The notes: generated from the sequence alone by a model not told the origin. A DNA stretch of 34,582 nt from Anaerolineae bacterium (GCA_011174825.1 DUEZ01000023.1:1-34582), one strand, 5' to 3'; counted from the stretch's first letter, positions 16,186 through 24,820 are shown. A program made the numbers and translations.

Positions 16186-16794
16186 AGTTTATTTCCTCCT
16201 CCAAAGGATGGATCAGGAGTGATGATAAATATTACATTCAACAAAATCCTTAAATGTGTCCTCTCGATGTACTACCTCCTCTCTGCAATCCATGGGCATC
16301 TGGATGCTATCGTTCAACTCTCCTTGCCAAAGAAAGTAATCAAGCAGATCTTTAGCAGGGGTTGAACGTCAACGCCAATATATGGTGTAACTAGAGCTAC
16401 ACTAATTCCAACATTGGTTTGCCGCTACTCAATCCAACCCAACCGCGACCTGAATCCTCCTCCGTACCGGAGCCATTCGCTGCTAAGCCACCCAATGCGC
16501 TACCTATGGTTTCGCGGCAAACCTAAAAACGGATTATTTACATTTTCTTGTCAGGGATTTCGGGCGTTGCCGATGGTCTCTCCTCAAGCCGATGACAATG
16601 ACGATGCGCCCTTCCGTGGCACATCTATGCTACGACTTTCTCAGGCTTTTGTCAATAAAACACCGTTCGATTGTCTTTCGTTACGCGATCAGATCTCTTC
16701 TTATCGTCCACGAACATCTGGAATAGGTGACGCTGTCCATCCTGTCACCCACTGAGATCATTTTAAATTCTAGACACCTTTATCAACGCCTAGC
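16186..16794. other. 600-bp gap upstream of the PTS operon, no gene supported
   Basis: This must hold the PTS operon promoter, but I cannot point to a clear -35/-10 pair. The only marked structure is a 10-base inverted repeat (GGTTTGCCGC ... GCGGCAAACC at 16416-16425 and 16514-16523) around 88 bases with an inner CTCCG-TAC-CGGAG hairpin. Open frames here have protein-like composition for only about 40 codons and lack starts, so decayed coding DNA is possible. Confidence 0.4.
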
Positions 16795-17454
16795 CTACTT
16801 TAAGACGAAGTCAAGATCACGAAGTAACTCAGGGAACGAATCAAACATCGCATACGAACCTGAAAAATCAGCCCCATCAAGGTGGTGGTTGGGAATGACC
16901 ACACATCGCATTCCTGCTGAGAGCGCTGATTTCATCCCGATCGGTGAATCCTCGATCGCCAGGCATCGTTCAGGTGGTGTCTTCAATGATCCCGCCGCCG
17001 CAAGGTAGATGTCAGGCGCTGGTTTCGCACGTGCCACCTGATCGGAGGCAATCACACAATCGAATGCCTCTCTTAGACCGATCGCTCTCAGAACTTGATC
17101 AACGTAGGTTCTACCGCTATTGGAAGCGACTCCGATCGGTAAACCTCGAAGCCTGGCCTCCCTGATGAAATGTTCAAGACCAGCGACAGGTTTCGCATCT
17201 CTACCCACGGCCTCCATCACCCTGGTCCGATGGTCTTCAAGGATCTCCTCGACCGCGAGCGGAATCCCTGTTCGTTGCCTCACAAAGATCGCGGTTTCCT
17301 TCGGCTCCATGCCGACCATTTGGCGATATTCAGCATTGGACAGGGCTTTTTCATATAAAGCCAAGAACTCATGCCACATCTCAAGGGCGATCGTCTCACT
17401 GTCTACCATCACGCCATCAAGATCGAGAACGACGGCACGTATTCTTTTCGTCAT
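16795..17454 (-). CDS. HAD-family sugar-phosphate phosphatase / beta-phosphoglucomutase-like
   Basis: AVVLDLDGVMVDSE (near residue 7) is HAD motif I with an alpha-helical cap inserted after it. GVASNSGRTYVDQVL is motif II, ARAKPAPDIYLAAA motif III and CLAIEDSPIGMKSAL motif IV. This is the beta-phosphoglucomutase / YniC-type subfamily, which dephosphorylates or isomerises sugar phosphates. The ATG was chosen because it gives the usual short MTKRIRAV lead. A GTG four codons upstream (17466) is possible, and neither has a strong ribosome site. It is co-directional with the PTS operon but 600 bases away. A role in clearing sugar-phosphate overflow is plausible but unproven. Confidence 0.9.
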   Translation of the reverse strand: MTKRIRAVVLDLDGVMVDSETIALEMWHEFLALYEKALSNAEYRQMVGMEPKETAIFVRQRTGIPLAVEEILEDHRTRVMEAVGRDAKPVAGLEHFIREARLRGLPIGVASNSGRTYVDQVLRAIGLREAFDCVIASDQVARAKPAPDIYLAAAGSLKTPPERCLAIEDSPIGMKSALSAGMRCVVIPNHHLDGADFSGSYAMFDSFPELLRDLDFVLK

Positions 17455-17690
17455 GCTCACGTTCACACCATGGGGAGAAACTTATTATATTTATACAACT
17501 GGCTGACGATCCTACAGAATGTCAAAAGTGTTCGAATCTAGATTACAAAAGACCTGTTCGCGACCGTTCGACATCGAGTGGTCATCTTCCGAAGCGTGGT
17601 TTTATCATTCGGCTTATGAATACCAGCGACTAAAGTTATGAGGTGAAGGTGATGTAATCTCAACCTTCAGGGTTTGTTTGGAGGGCGCAA

Positions 17691-17720
17691 GCTCTGCCTG
17701 CGCCCAAAAGCAGAGCTTTT
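17691..17720. repeat. two overlapping, mutually exclusive hairpins
   Basis: GGGCGCA pairs with TGCGCCC around AGCTCTGCC. Alternatively AAGCTCTGC pairs with GCAGAGCTT a few bases later. The two stems share bases and cannot coexist. The second ends in TTTT. Confidence 0.6.
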
Positions 17721-17863
17721 GGATTCCATAATCCATTAGCCTGATCATAAAACGGGAAGGAATTACCCCATCCCAATAACAAGAATAATGATCCCCCTCT
17801 AATCTTCAGAAGCTAAATGTGGCCGCACCCTTCGAAATGCTCAGAGTGTTCACAATCAAAAAG

Positions 17864-17896
17864 ACAGTCATCCTTCGACAGGCTCAGGATGACTGT
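17864..17896. repeat. 33-bp palindrome related to the ~100-bp element
   Basis: Arms ACAGTCATCCT / AGGATGACTGT flank TCGACAGGCTC. The TCATCCTTCG and CTCAGGATGAC words are shared with the elements at 8856 and 19742, so it is a short or deleted relative. Confidence 0.65.
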
Positions 17897-17931
17897 AATT
17901 GTGAGTCCAGCCCTACGATGCTCAGAGAAGC

Positions 17932-17947
17932 GCAGGCTAAAGCCTGC
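17932..17947. repeat. 16-bp palindrome GCAGGCTAAAGCCTGC, copy 2
   Basis: Identical to the copy at 8988-9003. Confidence 0.7.
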
Positions 17948-18053
17948 GGCTACAGAGGGTAAACATCAGGCGGTAAAAGATATCAAACAACCTCAAGAGT
18001 TAAGATATACTCCTTGAACAACTCCGATCTCGAGATTTGAAGATGAAGATGTA

Positions 18054-18059
18054 TATAAT
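18054..18059 (+). promoter_or_regulatory. candidate -10 box of the HPr gene
   Basis: A perfect TATAAT lies about 28 bases before the TTG start. No good -35 is present at 16-18 bases, so a promoter here would be activator-dependent or non-canonical. Confidence 0.3.
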
Positions 18060-18087
18060 TGGAACAACAATCTAACGGGAGGCGACC

Positions 18088-18369
18088 TTGACCACATCGA
18101 AAGAGATCGTCGTTCAACATGAAGTTGGTTTGCATGCCCGACCTGCGGCCATGTTTGTGAAAACTGCCAACCAATACACTTGTGATATCACGCTAGAGAA
18201 CCTTTGCAACCAAACCGGTCCTGTTAATGCCAAGAGCATTTTAGGAATCCTTTCCTCAGGTGTTGAGATGAACCATCAGATTCAGATTACAGCAGAGGGG
18301 GAGGATGAGGAGCAAGCGCTGGCTGCGCTCTGTGAAATAATTGAGACGAATTTCGGCGAAGGCGACTAG
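18088..18369 (+). CDS. ptsH: HPr-family PTS phosphocarrier protein
   Basis: HPr carries phosphate from enzyme I to EIIA. VGLHARPAAMFVKTA (13-27) holds the phosphorylated His16 (His15 in the usual numbering), and VNAKSILGILSSGV (45-58) contains Ser49, equivalent to the regulatory Ser46 of HPr kinase targets. The 93-residue length is standard. The start is TTG with GGGAGG five bases upstream, and no in-frame ATG would keep the first strand. It is near the PTS operon but on the opposite strand, about 2 kb from EIIC, and followed by the AgaS-like gene after about 300 bases. No enzyme I gene is visible, so that must lie elsewhere. Confidence 0.93.
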   Translation: MTTSKEIVVQHEVGLHARPAAMFVKTANQYTCDITLENLCNQTGPVNAKSILGILSSGVEMNHQIQITAEGEDEEQALAALCEIIETNFGEGD

Positions 18370-18516
18370 CGATCTACGCAAGATTCGAAATGGATAACTA
18401 CTGTGCTTGTAAAACAAAGTTATTCTCTAAATTATACGGGGGAAGTGTTCGTTCTCCACATTACCCTCCAACAATACGAAGCAGGATACCATGCCCAATC
18501 CGACACACTTCTACTT

Positions 18517-18550
18517 GTCATTGCGAGCCCCGCAGGGGGAAGCAATCTGA
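18517..18550. repeat. GTCATTGC...GCAATCTGAC palindromic repeat
   Basis: ATTGC-GAG-CCCC pairs with GGGG-GAA-GCAAT, with a GTCA-like outer frame. It is a second sequence type of the TCATT-ended intergenic palindromes. Confidence 0.6.
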
Positions 18551-18667
18551 CAGATGGAGGGAAGGCTCCCATGCCTTTCGGCTGAGCTCAGGTCGAAGCC
18601 TGACCGTTAGCCGCCGCCTTAACTGGAATGGAAAGATAATCGAAAAAAGAAGGGAAAAACTGATCCC

Positions 18668-19708
18668 ATGGCAGGAGACATCCTAGAAAAGGAAATCCGT
18701 GAACAACCTGACGTACTTAAAAACTTGATCGCGAGCGAGAGTGATCATGTTGCACACGTGGCTCATGAGACTCGCGGCGCTTTCGATTATGTGATCATTG
18801 CAGCACGCGGTACGTCGGATAACGCTGCACGTTACGCCCAGTATCTCCTAGGTGCTCACAATCAAATCCCTGTCGCTCTGGCAACACCATCCCTTTTCAC
18901 ACTTTATCGTAAGCCACCTTTGATGAAATCTGCCCTGGTGATGGGAATCTCACAATCTGGTCAATCACCCGATATCGTCTCAGTCGTGGAGGAGGGTAGA
19001 CGCCAGGGACAGCCCACAGTGGCTATCACAAACGATCCCCAATCACCTCTCGGATCTGTTGCTGACCATGTCATCCAACTACACACAGGTCGAGAAAGGT
19101 CCGTAGCCGCAACCAAGACGTATACCGCCTCGCTTTGCGCGCTAGCATTACTGTCCGCTCATCTTAATTCGGACGATGATGCTTTAGCCCAATTGAATGG
19201 TCTGCCTGAGAGAATGGAAGAAGTGATTGAAGAGACCTCGGTACATCTGCCAAGAGTGGAACGGTATCGCTTCATAGAACATCTCAGCGTAATCGGGCGA
19301 GGATTCAATTACGCTACCGCCTTTGAGATTTCACTCAAGATCACCGAACTCACCCAAACGGTCGCGGAACCCTACTCCTCAGCTGATTTTCTCCACGGTC
19401 CGATCGCAATGGTAACAGAGGGATTCCCGGTTATTGTCATTTCCCCCCGTGGTTCCGTTTTAGAAGATATGCGTGCGTTTGTCAAACGATTGGGTAAGCT
19501 TAACCCAGAGCTGATCATGATCTCCGATGAACCAGACTTACTCAATCAAGCCAACCTTGGCTTCCCCCTTCCCACGGACTTACCTGAGTGGCTGACCCCG
19601 ATGATCAGCGTTGTTCCTGGACAACTATTCAGCCTGGCACTGGCCAGAGACCGCGGTCTGGATCCCGACAAACCAGAGGGTTTGACCAAGGTAACAGAAA
19701 CGTGGTAG
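18668..19708 (+). CDS. double-SIS sugar-phosphate deaminase/isomerase (AgaS / NagB-II / GlmS C-terminal type)
   Basis: The protein has two SIS domains like the isomerase half of GlmS but no glutaminase domain. IIAARGTSDNAARYAQYLL (42-60), VMGISQSGQSPDIVSVVEE (about 94-112), RERSVAATKTYTASL and EISLKITELTQTVAEPYSSADFLHGP are the matching blocks of this family. Stand-alone members deaminate glucosamine- or galactosamine-6-phosphate to the ketose phosphate plus ammonia. The length of 346 residues fits. With the PTS for uptake and NagA for deacetylation, it completes the route from N-acetylhexosamine to glycolysis. GlcN-6-P and GalN-6-P cannot be separated from sequence. The ribosome site is weak (AAGGGA about 15 bases upstream). 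Confidence 0.9.
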   Translation: MAGDILEKEIREQPDVLKNLIASESDHVAHVAHETRGAFDYVIIAARGTSDNAARYAQYLLGAHNQIPVALATPSLFTLYRKPPLMKSALVMGISQSGQSPDIVSVVEEGRRQGQPTVAITNDPQSPLGSVADHVIQLHTGRERSVAATKTYTASLCALALLSAHLNSDDDALAQLNGLPERMEEVIEETSVHLPRVERYRFIEHLSVIGRGFNYATAFEISLKITELTQTVAEPYSSADFLHGPIAMVTEGFPVIVISPRGSVLEDMRAFVKRLGKLNPELIMISDEPDLLNQANLGFPLPTDLPEWLTPMISVVPGQLFSLALARDRGLDPDKPEGLTKVTETW

Positions 19709-19741
19709 CGAGCTTCTCGGGATGTCACTGCCCAAGAGCAG

Positions 19742-19838
19742 ATGTCATTCTGAGCGCCGACAGGCGCGAAGAATCCCTATGATCTAGCGAATTTAATAGC
19801 CTCATCCTAGGGATCCTTCGCTTCGCTCAGGATGACAT
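19742..19838. repeat. ~100-bp inverted-repeat element, copy 2
   Basis: The left arm ATGTCATTCTGAGCG plus CGAAGAATCCCTA is matched by the right arm TAGGGATCCTTCG plus CGCTCAGGATGACAT, a long imperfect inverted repeat. It lies between two convergent genes, where it may also stop transcription from both sides. Confidence 0.75.
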
Positions 19839-19907
19839 TAACACCCAGTAATTGTATTTCCGTGTTACTCCCTCATTAAAATCACGAACGCATGTCCCAT
19901 ATCCTTT

Positions 19908-21011
19908 TCAACTAACCGCCCGTACTTGCTTCAACAGTTGAGCCGTCTCCTGTGCATCGATCTTGTGATGGACATCAACCTGTTGATTGGGTATCTCGAT
20001 CCCAACCTCCTCAAGCACCTGGTAGACCGCGGTGTTAACCCGATCGAACATCCGACGGGTGTCCACATAGGATTCGATCCACCATCGCAATCGGAAGATA
20101 AGCGCATTGGCACCAAACTCCAAGAATAGCGCTTCAACTTTTCGATCCGGCAATACGCCCTCTACACCCCGAACGGCACGGACCATCGTCTCGCGGGCCA
20201 ATTCGATATCGGATCCGTAAGCCACACCGATATTGACTTCAATTCGGTACTGAGTGGTTGGATAGGTATAGTTGACAATCAGGCTTTTACTGATCACCGA
20301 GTTCGGCACGATAACCATCCGATTGTCGCGAGTTCGAATGCGTGAACTCCGTAGGCCGATGTCCACGACATCACCCCAGGTGTCCAGATCTTGGATCTCA
20401 ATCCGGTCGCCGATGCGAAAGGGACGATCGATCATGATGATGAAACCGCTGATAGTGTCAGATAACGCCGCCTGTGCCGCCAAAGCAATCGCGAGAGATC
20501 CGACCCCTAGGGTCGTGATGAGAGCACTTACATCCACATCAAAATGCCCAAATAGGATGATCAAACCGATCAGGATCAAAATGATCATCGCAACCCGCCG
20601 GATAAAGGGCATCAATTGCTCGTCCAACTCGATTTCAGTTTGGGGAGCGATCACACCCGCATACCAATTGCTGAGGCGCATGGTTAGCCGCCAAAGAGCC
20701 ATGAAACCCACACCGAGGTAGAACACAAAAAACAGGTCTTCCAACTCATCACCCCACTCCGGAGGGAGAAAGCCCAGGCGTCCTACCGCTACATCCAACG
20801 CAGTAACGACGAAGAACCAGTATAGGGGTACTCGCAGTCCGTCTAAAAGAACTGACCTAAAAGTAGGCTCTTCAGGATCCACTTGACGCTTGAGAAGCCG
20901 TAGAAATACAAGATTAACTAGCCAACGGCCAACAACAGCCACAATCAACACCAGCAGCAGTGAAAGGCCAATATCCATCCATTCTTCTGGTCGATAACCA
21001 AGAAATGACAT
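19908..21011 (-). CDS. mechanosensitive channel, MscS family
   Basis: MscS channels open under membrane tension to release solutes after osmotic downshock. The 367-residue protein has four or five N-terminal membrane segments (about 14-34, 55-70, 95-110, 133-152 and 155-185). TLGVGSLAIALAAQAALSDTISGFIIMIDRPFRIGDRIEI is the diagnostic pore helix TM3 and its link to the beta domain. A cytoplasmic alpha/beta domain follows. The ATG has AAGGAG seven bases upstream. It is preceded on the same strand by a beta-hydroxyacid dehydrogenase gene with about 58 bases between, but no functional link is evident. Confidence 0.93.
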   Translation of the reverse strand: MSFLGYRPEEWMDIGLSLLLVLIVAVVGRWLVNLVFLRLLKRQVDPEEPTFRSVLLDGLRVPLYWFFVVTALDVAVGRLGFLPPEWGDELEDLFFVFYLGVGFMALWRLTMRLSNWYAGVIAPQTEIELDEQLMPFIRRVAMIILILIGLIILFGHFDVDVSALITTLGVGSLAIALAAQAALSDTISGFIIMIDRPFRIGDRIEIQDLDTWGDVVDIGLRSSRIRTRDNRMVIVPNSVISKSLIVNYTYPTTQYRIEVNIGVAYGSDIELARETMVRAVRGVEGVLPDRKVEALFLEFGANALIFRLRWWIESYVDTRRMFDRVNTAVYQVLEEVGIEIPNQQVDVHHKIDAQETAQLLKQVRAVS

Positions 21012-21069
21012 TGTTCCACTCCTTATTAAAATCCTATCGGGGTGCTCCAGTTGGATGATCCTACTGCGA

Positions 21070-21969
21070 TCATGTCATCTCCTCAATGAGCTGCTCCCCC
21101 GCCAAAATCTCCAACACGCCGATAACTGCTGAATTGTCCAAATCACGCATCCCAATTTGCAACATAGCTTCAAAGAGCTGCATCGCTATGGCGGTAGCAG
21201 GAAGCGGCATACCATAAGCACGAGCCGTGTCGAGCACAATCCCCAGATCCTTATACATCATGTGAGCCTTGAAGCCTGGTTGACGATTTCCCACAAAGAG
21301 CCGCTCAGGCTTCACGTCAAGTGTCCAGCATTGCGCCGCTCCACCCCGTATGGCGTCCACCACTCGGCGAGGATCAACTCCTGATTTCTGTGCCAGAAGG
21401 ATCAGCTCACCCATGGCCACCATTTGAGCTGCGACCATGATCTGGTTGCTGGCTTTCGCCACTTGCCCTGCCCCACTCTCTCCGACATAGGTGATCGTTT
21501 TGCCCATCGCCTGGAAGACCGGAAGCACGATATCAAAGGCCTCACGCGGTCCCCCGACCATGATCGCTAGTGTCCCTGCTTGAGCCCCGATATCCCCACC
21601 TGATACCGGTGCGTCCAACGCCAATGCGCCCACCTCTTCAAGTTTGGCTGCGATGCTTCGGGTTGTCTCCGGTTTTATAGTACTGTTATCGACAAAGATC
21701 ACCCCTGGTCGAGATCCTTCCAGAATACCGTTCATTCCCAGTACAACCGCCTCCACATCCGGTGAGTCGGGCAGATTGGTGAATACGATATCGCTTCTCT
21801 CCGCCACCTCCCGCGGTGTACTTGCCCCTTCTGCTCCCTCGGCAATCAATTCATCCACCGCTGGTCGACTGCGGTTGTGCACCGTGAGTGGAAATCCCGC
21901 CTTCAAAAGATTGCGGGCGATCGGTTTGCCCATCAACCCCAATCCGATATAACCTATACGTTGTTCCAT
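21070..21969 (-). CDS. beta-hydroxyacid dehydrogenase (GarR / 3-hydroxyisobutyrate dehydrogenase family)
   Basis: IGYIGLGLMGKPIARNL (5-21) is the NAD(P)-binding signature of this family. DAPVSGGDIGAQAGTLAIMVGG (119-140) binds the substrate carboxylate, and Lys172 in GAGQVAKASNQ is the catalytic lysine. The length of 299 residues is standard. Members interconvert tartronate semialdehyde and glycerate (GarR/GlxR) or oxidise 3-hydroxyisobutyrate and related acids. Which one applies cannot be decided here. The ATG has AGGAGG five bases upstream. It is divergent from the ABC exporter genes. Confidence 0.92.
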   Translation of the reverse strand: MEQRIGYIGLGLMGKPIARNLLKAGFPLTVHNRSRPAVDELIAEGAEGASTPREVAERSDIVFTNLPDSPDVEAVVLGMNGILEGSRPGVIFVDNSTIKPETTRSIAAKLEEVGALALDAPVSGGDIGAQAGTLAIMVGGPREAFDIVLPVFQAMGKTITYVGESGAGQVAKASNQIMVAAQMVAMGELILLAQKSGVDPRRVVDAIRGGAAQCWTLDVKPERLFVGNRQPGFKAHMMYKDLGIVLDTARAYGMPLPATAIAMQLFEAMLQIGMRDLDNSAVIGVLEILAGEQLIEEMT

Positions 21970-22118
21970 TGCGCCCTCCTAACCTAACTCGTTTTAGATT
22001 CACCATGATATCAAGATGGTACCGCATGATAAGATTATTTGTTTTAACCTGGCCAGCTCTACCTACAAAAACAATCCTGAGAATCTAAGGGTACACAGGC
22101 AGGATCATCAAAGCAACT

Positions 22119-22910
22119 ATGCGTACGCTATGGGAAGTGGCCAAGCTGGCCATACAACGCCAGCTCACCTATAGGGCAGCGGCCTTAGCAGGTCTGGTCA
22201 CCAATTTCTTCTTCGGTCTCCTAAGAGCGGCAATATTGGTCGCCCTGTTCGGCGCGAATCGGGAGGTGGCCGGTCTCACCATTCAAGGAGCCATCACCTA
22301 CACTGGATTGACCCAGGCAGTGATCGGCTACATGTCGTTTTTTGGTTGGTATGAGGTCATGGATTCGGTGTACAGCGGTGAGATCGCCTCAGCCTTGCTG
22401 AAGCCGATGAGCTATTTTTCGTTCTGGCTGGCGCAAGACTTGGGAAGGGCACTCGTAAATTTTGTCCTACGCGGGTTGTCGATCATGGGCTTATACGCCT
22501 TGGTTTTCGATATCACCATCCCCTCCCAAAACAGCCAATGGCTGGCCGTACTTGCAGCCATCATTTTGGGTTGGTTGGTGAGTTTCTCTTGGCGCTTCTT
22601 GGTTAATCTTGCCGCGTTTTGGACCCCAAACGCGCGTGGTGTTGGACGCTTCGCCTTCGGTCTCTCATGGGTCCTTTCAGGGTTCATTATGCCACTTCGA
22701 CTCTTCCCTGAATGGTTCGTCAGGCTCTGCAACCTCACGCCATTTCCCTCCATGATCAACACTGTGGTTGAGATCTATCTGGGGGTATTGGATAGCCATG
22801 CGGTAATGAAGGCTCTGCTCATCCAAAGTTTCTGGGTGATCCTTTTGGTGGCGGCTGCGCACGTCGTATTACAGGCTGGAACTCGACGCCTCGTCATCCA
22901 AGGCGGTTGA
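22119..22910 (+). CDS. ABC-2 family transporter permease, subunit 1
   Basis: This is a six-segment membrane protein of 263 residues of the ABC-2 type (COG4587-like pairs of permeases). It starts RTLWEVAKLAIQRQLTYRAAALAGLVTNFFFGLLRAAIL and has the internal MDSVYSGEIASALLKPMSYFSFWLAQDLGRALVNF block typical of this group. The LxxPMSYF segment contacts the ATPase in related exporters. It is the first gene of a tight three-gene operon with a second permease and an ATPase. Such transporters export lipids, drugs or peptides, and this substrate is not known. The ribosome site is weak (AGGA about 12 bases upstream). Confidence 0.88.
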   Translation: MRTLWEVAKLAIQRQLTYRAAALAGLVTNFFFGLLRAAILVALFGANREVAGLTIQGAITYTGLTQAVIGYMSFFGWYEVMDSVYSGEIASALLKPMSYFSFWLAQDLGRALVNFVLRGLSIMGLYALVFDITIPSQNSQWLAVLAAIILGWLVSFSWRFLVNLAAFWTPNARGVGRFAFGLSWVLSGFIMPLRLFPEWFVRLCNLTPFPSMINTVVEIYLGVLDSHAVMKALLIQSFWVILLVAAAHVVLQAGTRRLVIQGG

Positions 22911-22911
22911 C

Positions 22912-23721
22912 ATGCGATCAGCATTCTTGACCTACTTTCGACTTATCGCTGCTGATGTACGAGCCCAATTAGGATATCCGGTGTCCTTTCTCTTTGAAAC
23001 CACAGGAGCCGGACTTATCCTCTCTATGTTTTTCATCTCCTTAGCTCTCGTCTTCCAGCGATTTGAATCCATTGCTGGATGGACATTGGGCGAGGTGGCA
23101 TTTCTCTATGGCCTGATCGAAATGGCTTTCGGTGCGATGGACATGATCTTCAGCGGTTTCGACCCACAATTTTTTGGTGGAAATGTTCGGCGAGGTGGTT
23201 TCGACAAGCTCCTCCTTCGCCCTCAAGGTTTGACCTTGCAAGTCCTCGGATCGAGTTTCGTCATCCGCCGTCTAGGCCGCATATTCCAGGGGATCGTGAT
23301 CTTTGTCATCGCGCTATCAATGGTAGAGTTGAGTTGGACGCCGGTTAAGATCCTTTATCTGCCGATCGTATTCATCAGCTTGATTTGTTTCTTCGGCGGT
23401 CTCTTCATCATGGGTTCAACAATCACTTTCTGGACTGTCGAGTCGATCGAAGCGATCAACATCTTGACCTACGGTGGCAGCGAGATGATGTCCTACCCTA
23501 TGCATATCTATCAGGACTGGATGCGTCGTTTCTTCACCTTCATCGTTCCAGCGATCTTCCTTAATTACTACCCCGCGCTTTATTTTCTCGATAAACCGGC
23601 CCTACAGGACCTGCCCTCCATCGCACCTTTCCTCTCCCCCATCGCTGGTTTTGGTATTCTATTCTTGGCATTACGCTTTTGGAGATTTGGTATCCGTCAC
23701 TATCAAAGCACAGGGACGTGA
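22912..23721 (+). CDS. ABC-2 family transporter permease, subunit 2
   Basis: The 269-residue membrane partner of the preceding permease (COG3694-like). LIAADVRAQLGYPVSFLFETTGAGLILSMFFISLALVFQ opens the protein, and FGGNVRRGGFDKLLLRPQGLTLQVL is the conserved loop equivalent to the ALLKPMSYF loop of subunit 1. Six hydrophobic segments are visible. Its ATG comes one base after the previous stop, so the two permeases are translated together and probably form a heterodimer in the membrane. Confidence 0.88.
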   Translation: MRSAFLTYFRLIAADVRAQLGYPVSFLFETTGAGLILSMFFISLALVFQRFESIAGWTLGEVAFLYGLIEMAFGAMDMIFSGFDPQFFGGNVRRGGFDKLLLRPQGLTLQVLGSSFVIRRLGRIFQGIVIFVIALSMVELSWTPVKILYLPIVFISLICFFGGLFIMGSTITFWTVESIEAINILTYGGSEMMSYPMHIYQDWMRRFFTFIVPAIFLNYYPALYFLDKPALQDLPSIAPFLSPIAGFGILFLALRFWRFGIRHYQSTGT

Positions 23722-23724
23722 GTC

Positions 23725-24720
23725 ATGTCAGAAATGATCGCAGTTTCCGATCTGAAAAAGCACTTCATGCTCCATCGCCACCGTCCTGGATTCATCGGTG
23801 CGATACGCAACCTGATCACAAGAGAGCGTCGTGTGATACGTGCCGTTGACGGGGTAAGTTTCACCATTGAACAGGGTGAATTTGTTGGCTATCTCGGTCC
23901 CAACGGCGCTGGCAAGTCGACGACGATCAAGATGCTCACAGGTTTACTGGTCCCGACGAGCGGTGGTCTTCAAGTAAATGGTCGTGTCCCATGGCGGGAA
24001 CGGCAGAAGCATGTGCGCGAGATTGGTGCGGTCTTCGGTCAACGAACAACCTTATGGTGGGATTTACCAGTTATTGATTCCCTTGAATTGTTAATGCATA
24101 TCTACCACATCCCTGCGGATCGTTTCCGGCAAAATCTACAGGAGTTCCGCGGTTTATTAGAATTAGACCCCTTCCTCTCCACCCCGGTTCGGGCGTTGTC
24201 TCTTGGTGAACGGATGAGAGCGGACCTCTGCGCTGCCCTGCTCCACGATCCAACCTTAATTTTCCTCGACGAACCAACGATCGGTCTTGATGTGGTCGCG
24301 AAGGAGCGGATCCGTCAGTTCATCCGTCACATCAACATCCATCACGGGACCACGATTCTCCTAACCACTCACGACATCTCCGATGTGGAGAAGCTTTGCA
24401 ATCGAGTGATGATCATCGATCGCGGTCACTTGCTTTACGACGGCGCACTAGAGAAGTTACATGAGCGATTCGGAGGTAAGCGACAGCTAATCGTCGATTT
24501 TGGTGAGACCTATGGTGAGGTGCACGTGGATGGGGCTCATGTTACCGAACGTGTCGGCACACGAGTGACATATCACTTTGAAAGAGGGACGGTTACGGCC
24601 TCGGAATTGATCGGCCGCTTATCAAACCGTTTTCGCATTCGGGATCTCGAGGTTCGTGAGCCAGATATCGAAGATACCATCCGCAGGATTTACGAAGAGC
24701 AACTCTTGGCGCGAGAATAA
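23725..24720 (+). CDS. ABC transporter ATP-binding protein (COG4586-like)
   Basis: GPNGAGKST (58-66) is the Walker A motif, Gln106 the Q-loop, LSLGER (159-163 region) the signature with Leu in place of the usual Gly-Gln (LSGGQ), LIFLDEP (178-184) Walker B, and LLTTHDISD the switch His. At 331 residues it is longer than a bare ATPase. The extra C-terminal part of about 90 residues is usual for ATPases that pair with two ABC-2 permeases. It begins three bases after the second permease stops, so the three genes form one exporter unit energised in the cytoplasm. Confidence 0.94.
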   Translation: MSEMIAVSDLKKHFMLHRHRPGFIGAIRNLITRERRVIRAVDGVSFTIEQGEFVGYLGPNGAGKSTTIKMLTGLLVPTSGGLQVNGRVPWRERQKHVREIGAVFGQRTTLWWDLPVIDSLELLMHIYHIPADRFRQNLQEFRGLLELDPFLSTPVRALSLGERMRADLCAALLHDPTLIFLDEPTIGLDVVAKERIRQFIRHINIHHGTTILLTTHDISDVEKLCNRVMIIDRGHLLYDGALEKLHERFGGKRQLIVDFGETYGEVHVDGAHVTERVGTRVTYHFERGTVTASELIGRLSNRFRIRDLEVREPDIEDTIRRIYEEQLLARE

Positions 24721-24792
24721 TTACGAAACAGTACAGACCTCATCATTGGTTCGCGCGTTGGTTCAGAACGCTGTAGTACAATCCAAAAAGTT

Positions 24793-24820
24793 GTAGGGGC
24801 GGTTCGCGAACCACCCCTAC
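24793..24820. repeat. 28-bp dispersed palindrome, copy 4
   Basis: Same unit as at 8819 and 9074, with one arm mismatch (CCACCCCTAC). It follows the ABC exporter operon and could serve as its terminator hairpin, though no T run follows immediately. Confidence 0.8.

Larger units (their letters stand above)
17467..18050. other. repeat-rich divergent intergenic region, HAD / HPr
   Basis: No gene is supported. The region carries overlapping hairpins (17690-17720), a 33-base palindrome related to the ATGTCAT element (17864-17896) and the GCAGGCTAAAGCCTGC palindrome (17932-17947), then a TATAAT box ahead of the HPr gene. Confidence 0.5.

Noticed and set aside
16416-16523. tRNA or selenocysteine tRNA
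   Set aside because: The long closing stem and inner hairpin look superficially similar, but there is no standard T-loop, anticodon arm or CCA-compatible end.
16414-16755. 113-residue plus-strand frame in the gap upstream of EIIC
   Set aside because: Composition is not protein-like, no ribosome site precedes the start, and no motif is visible.
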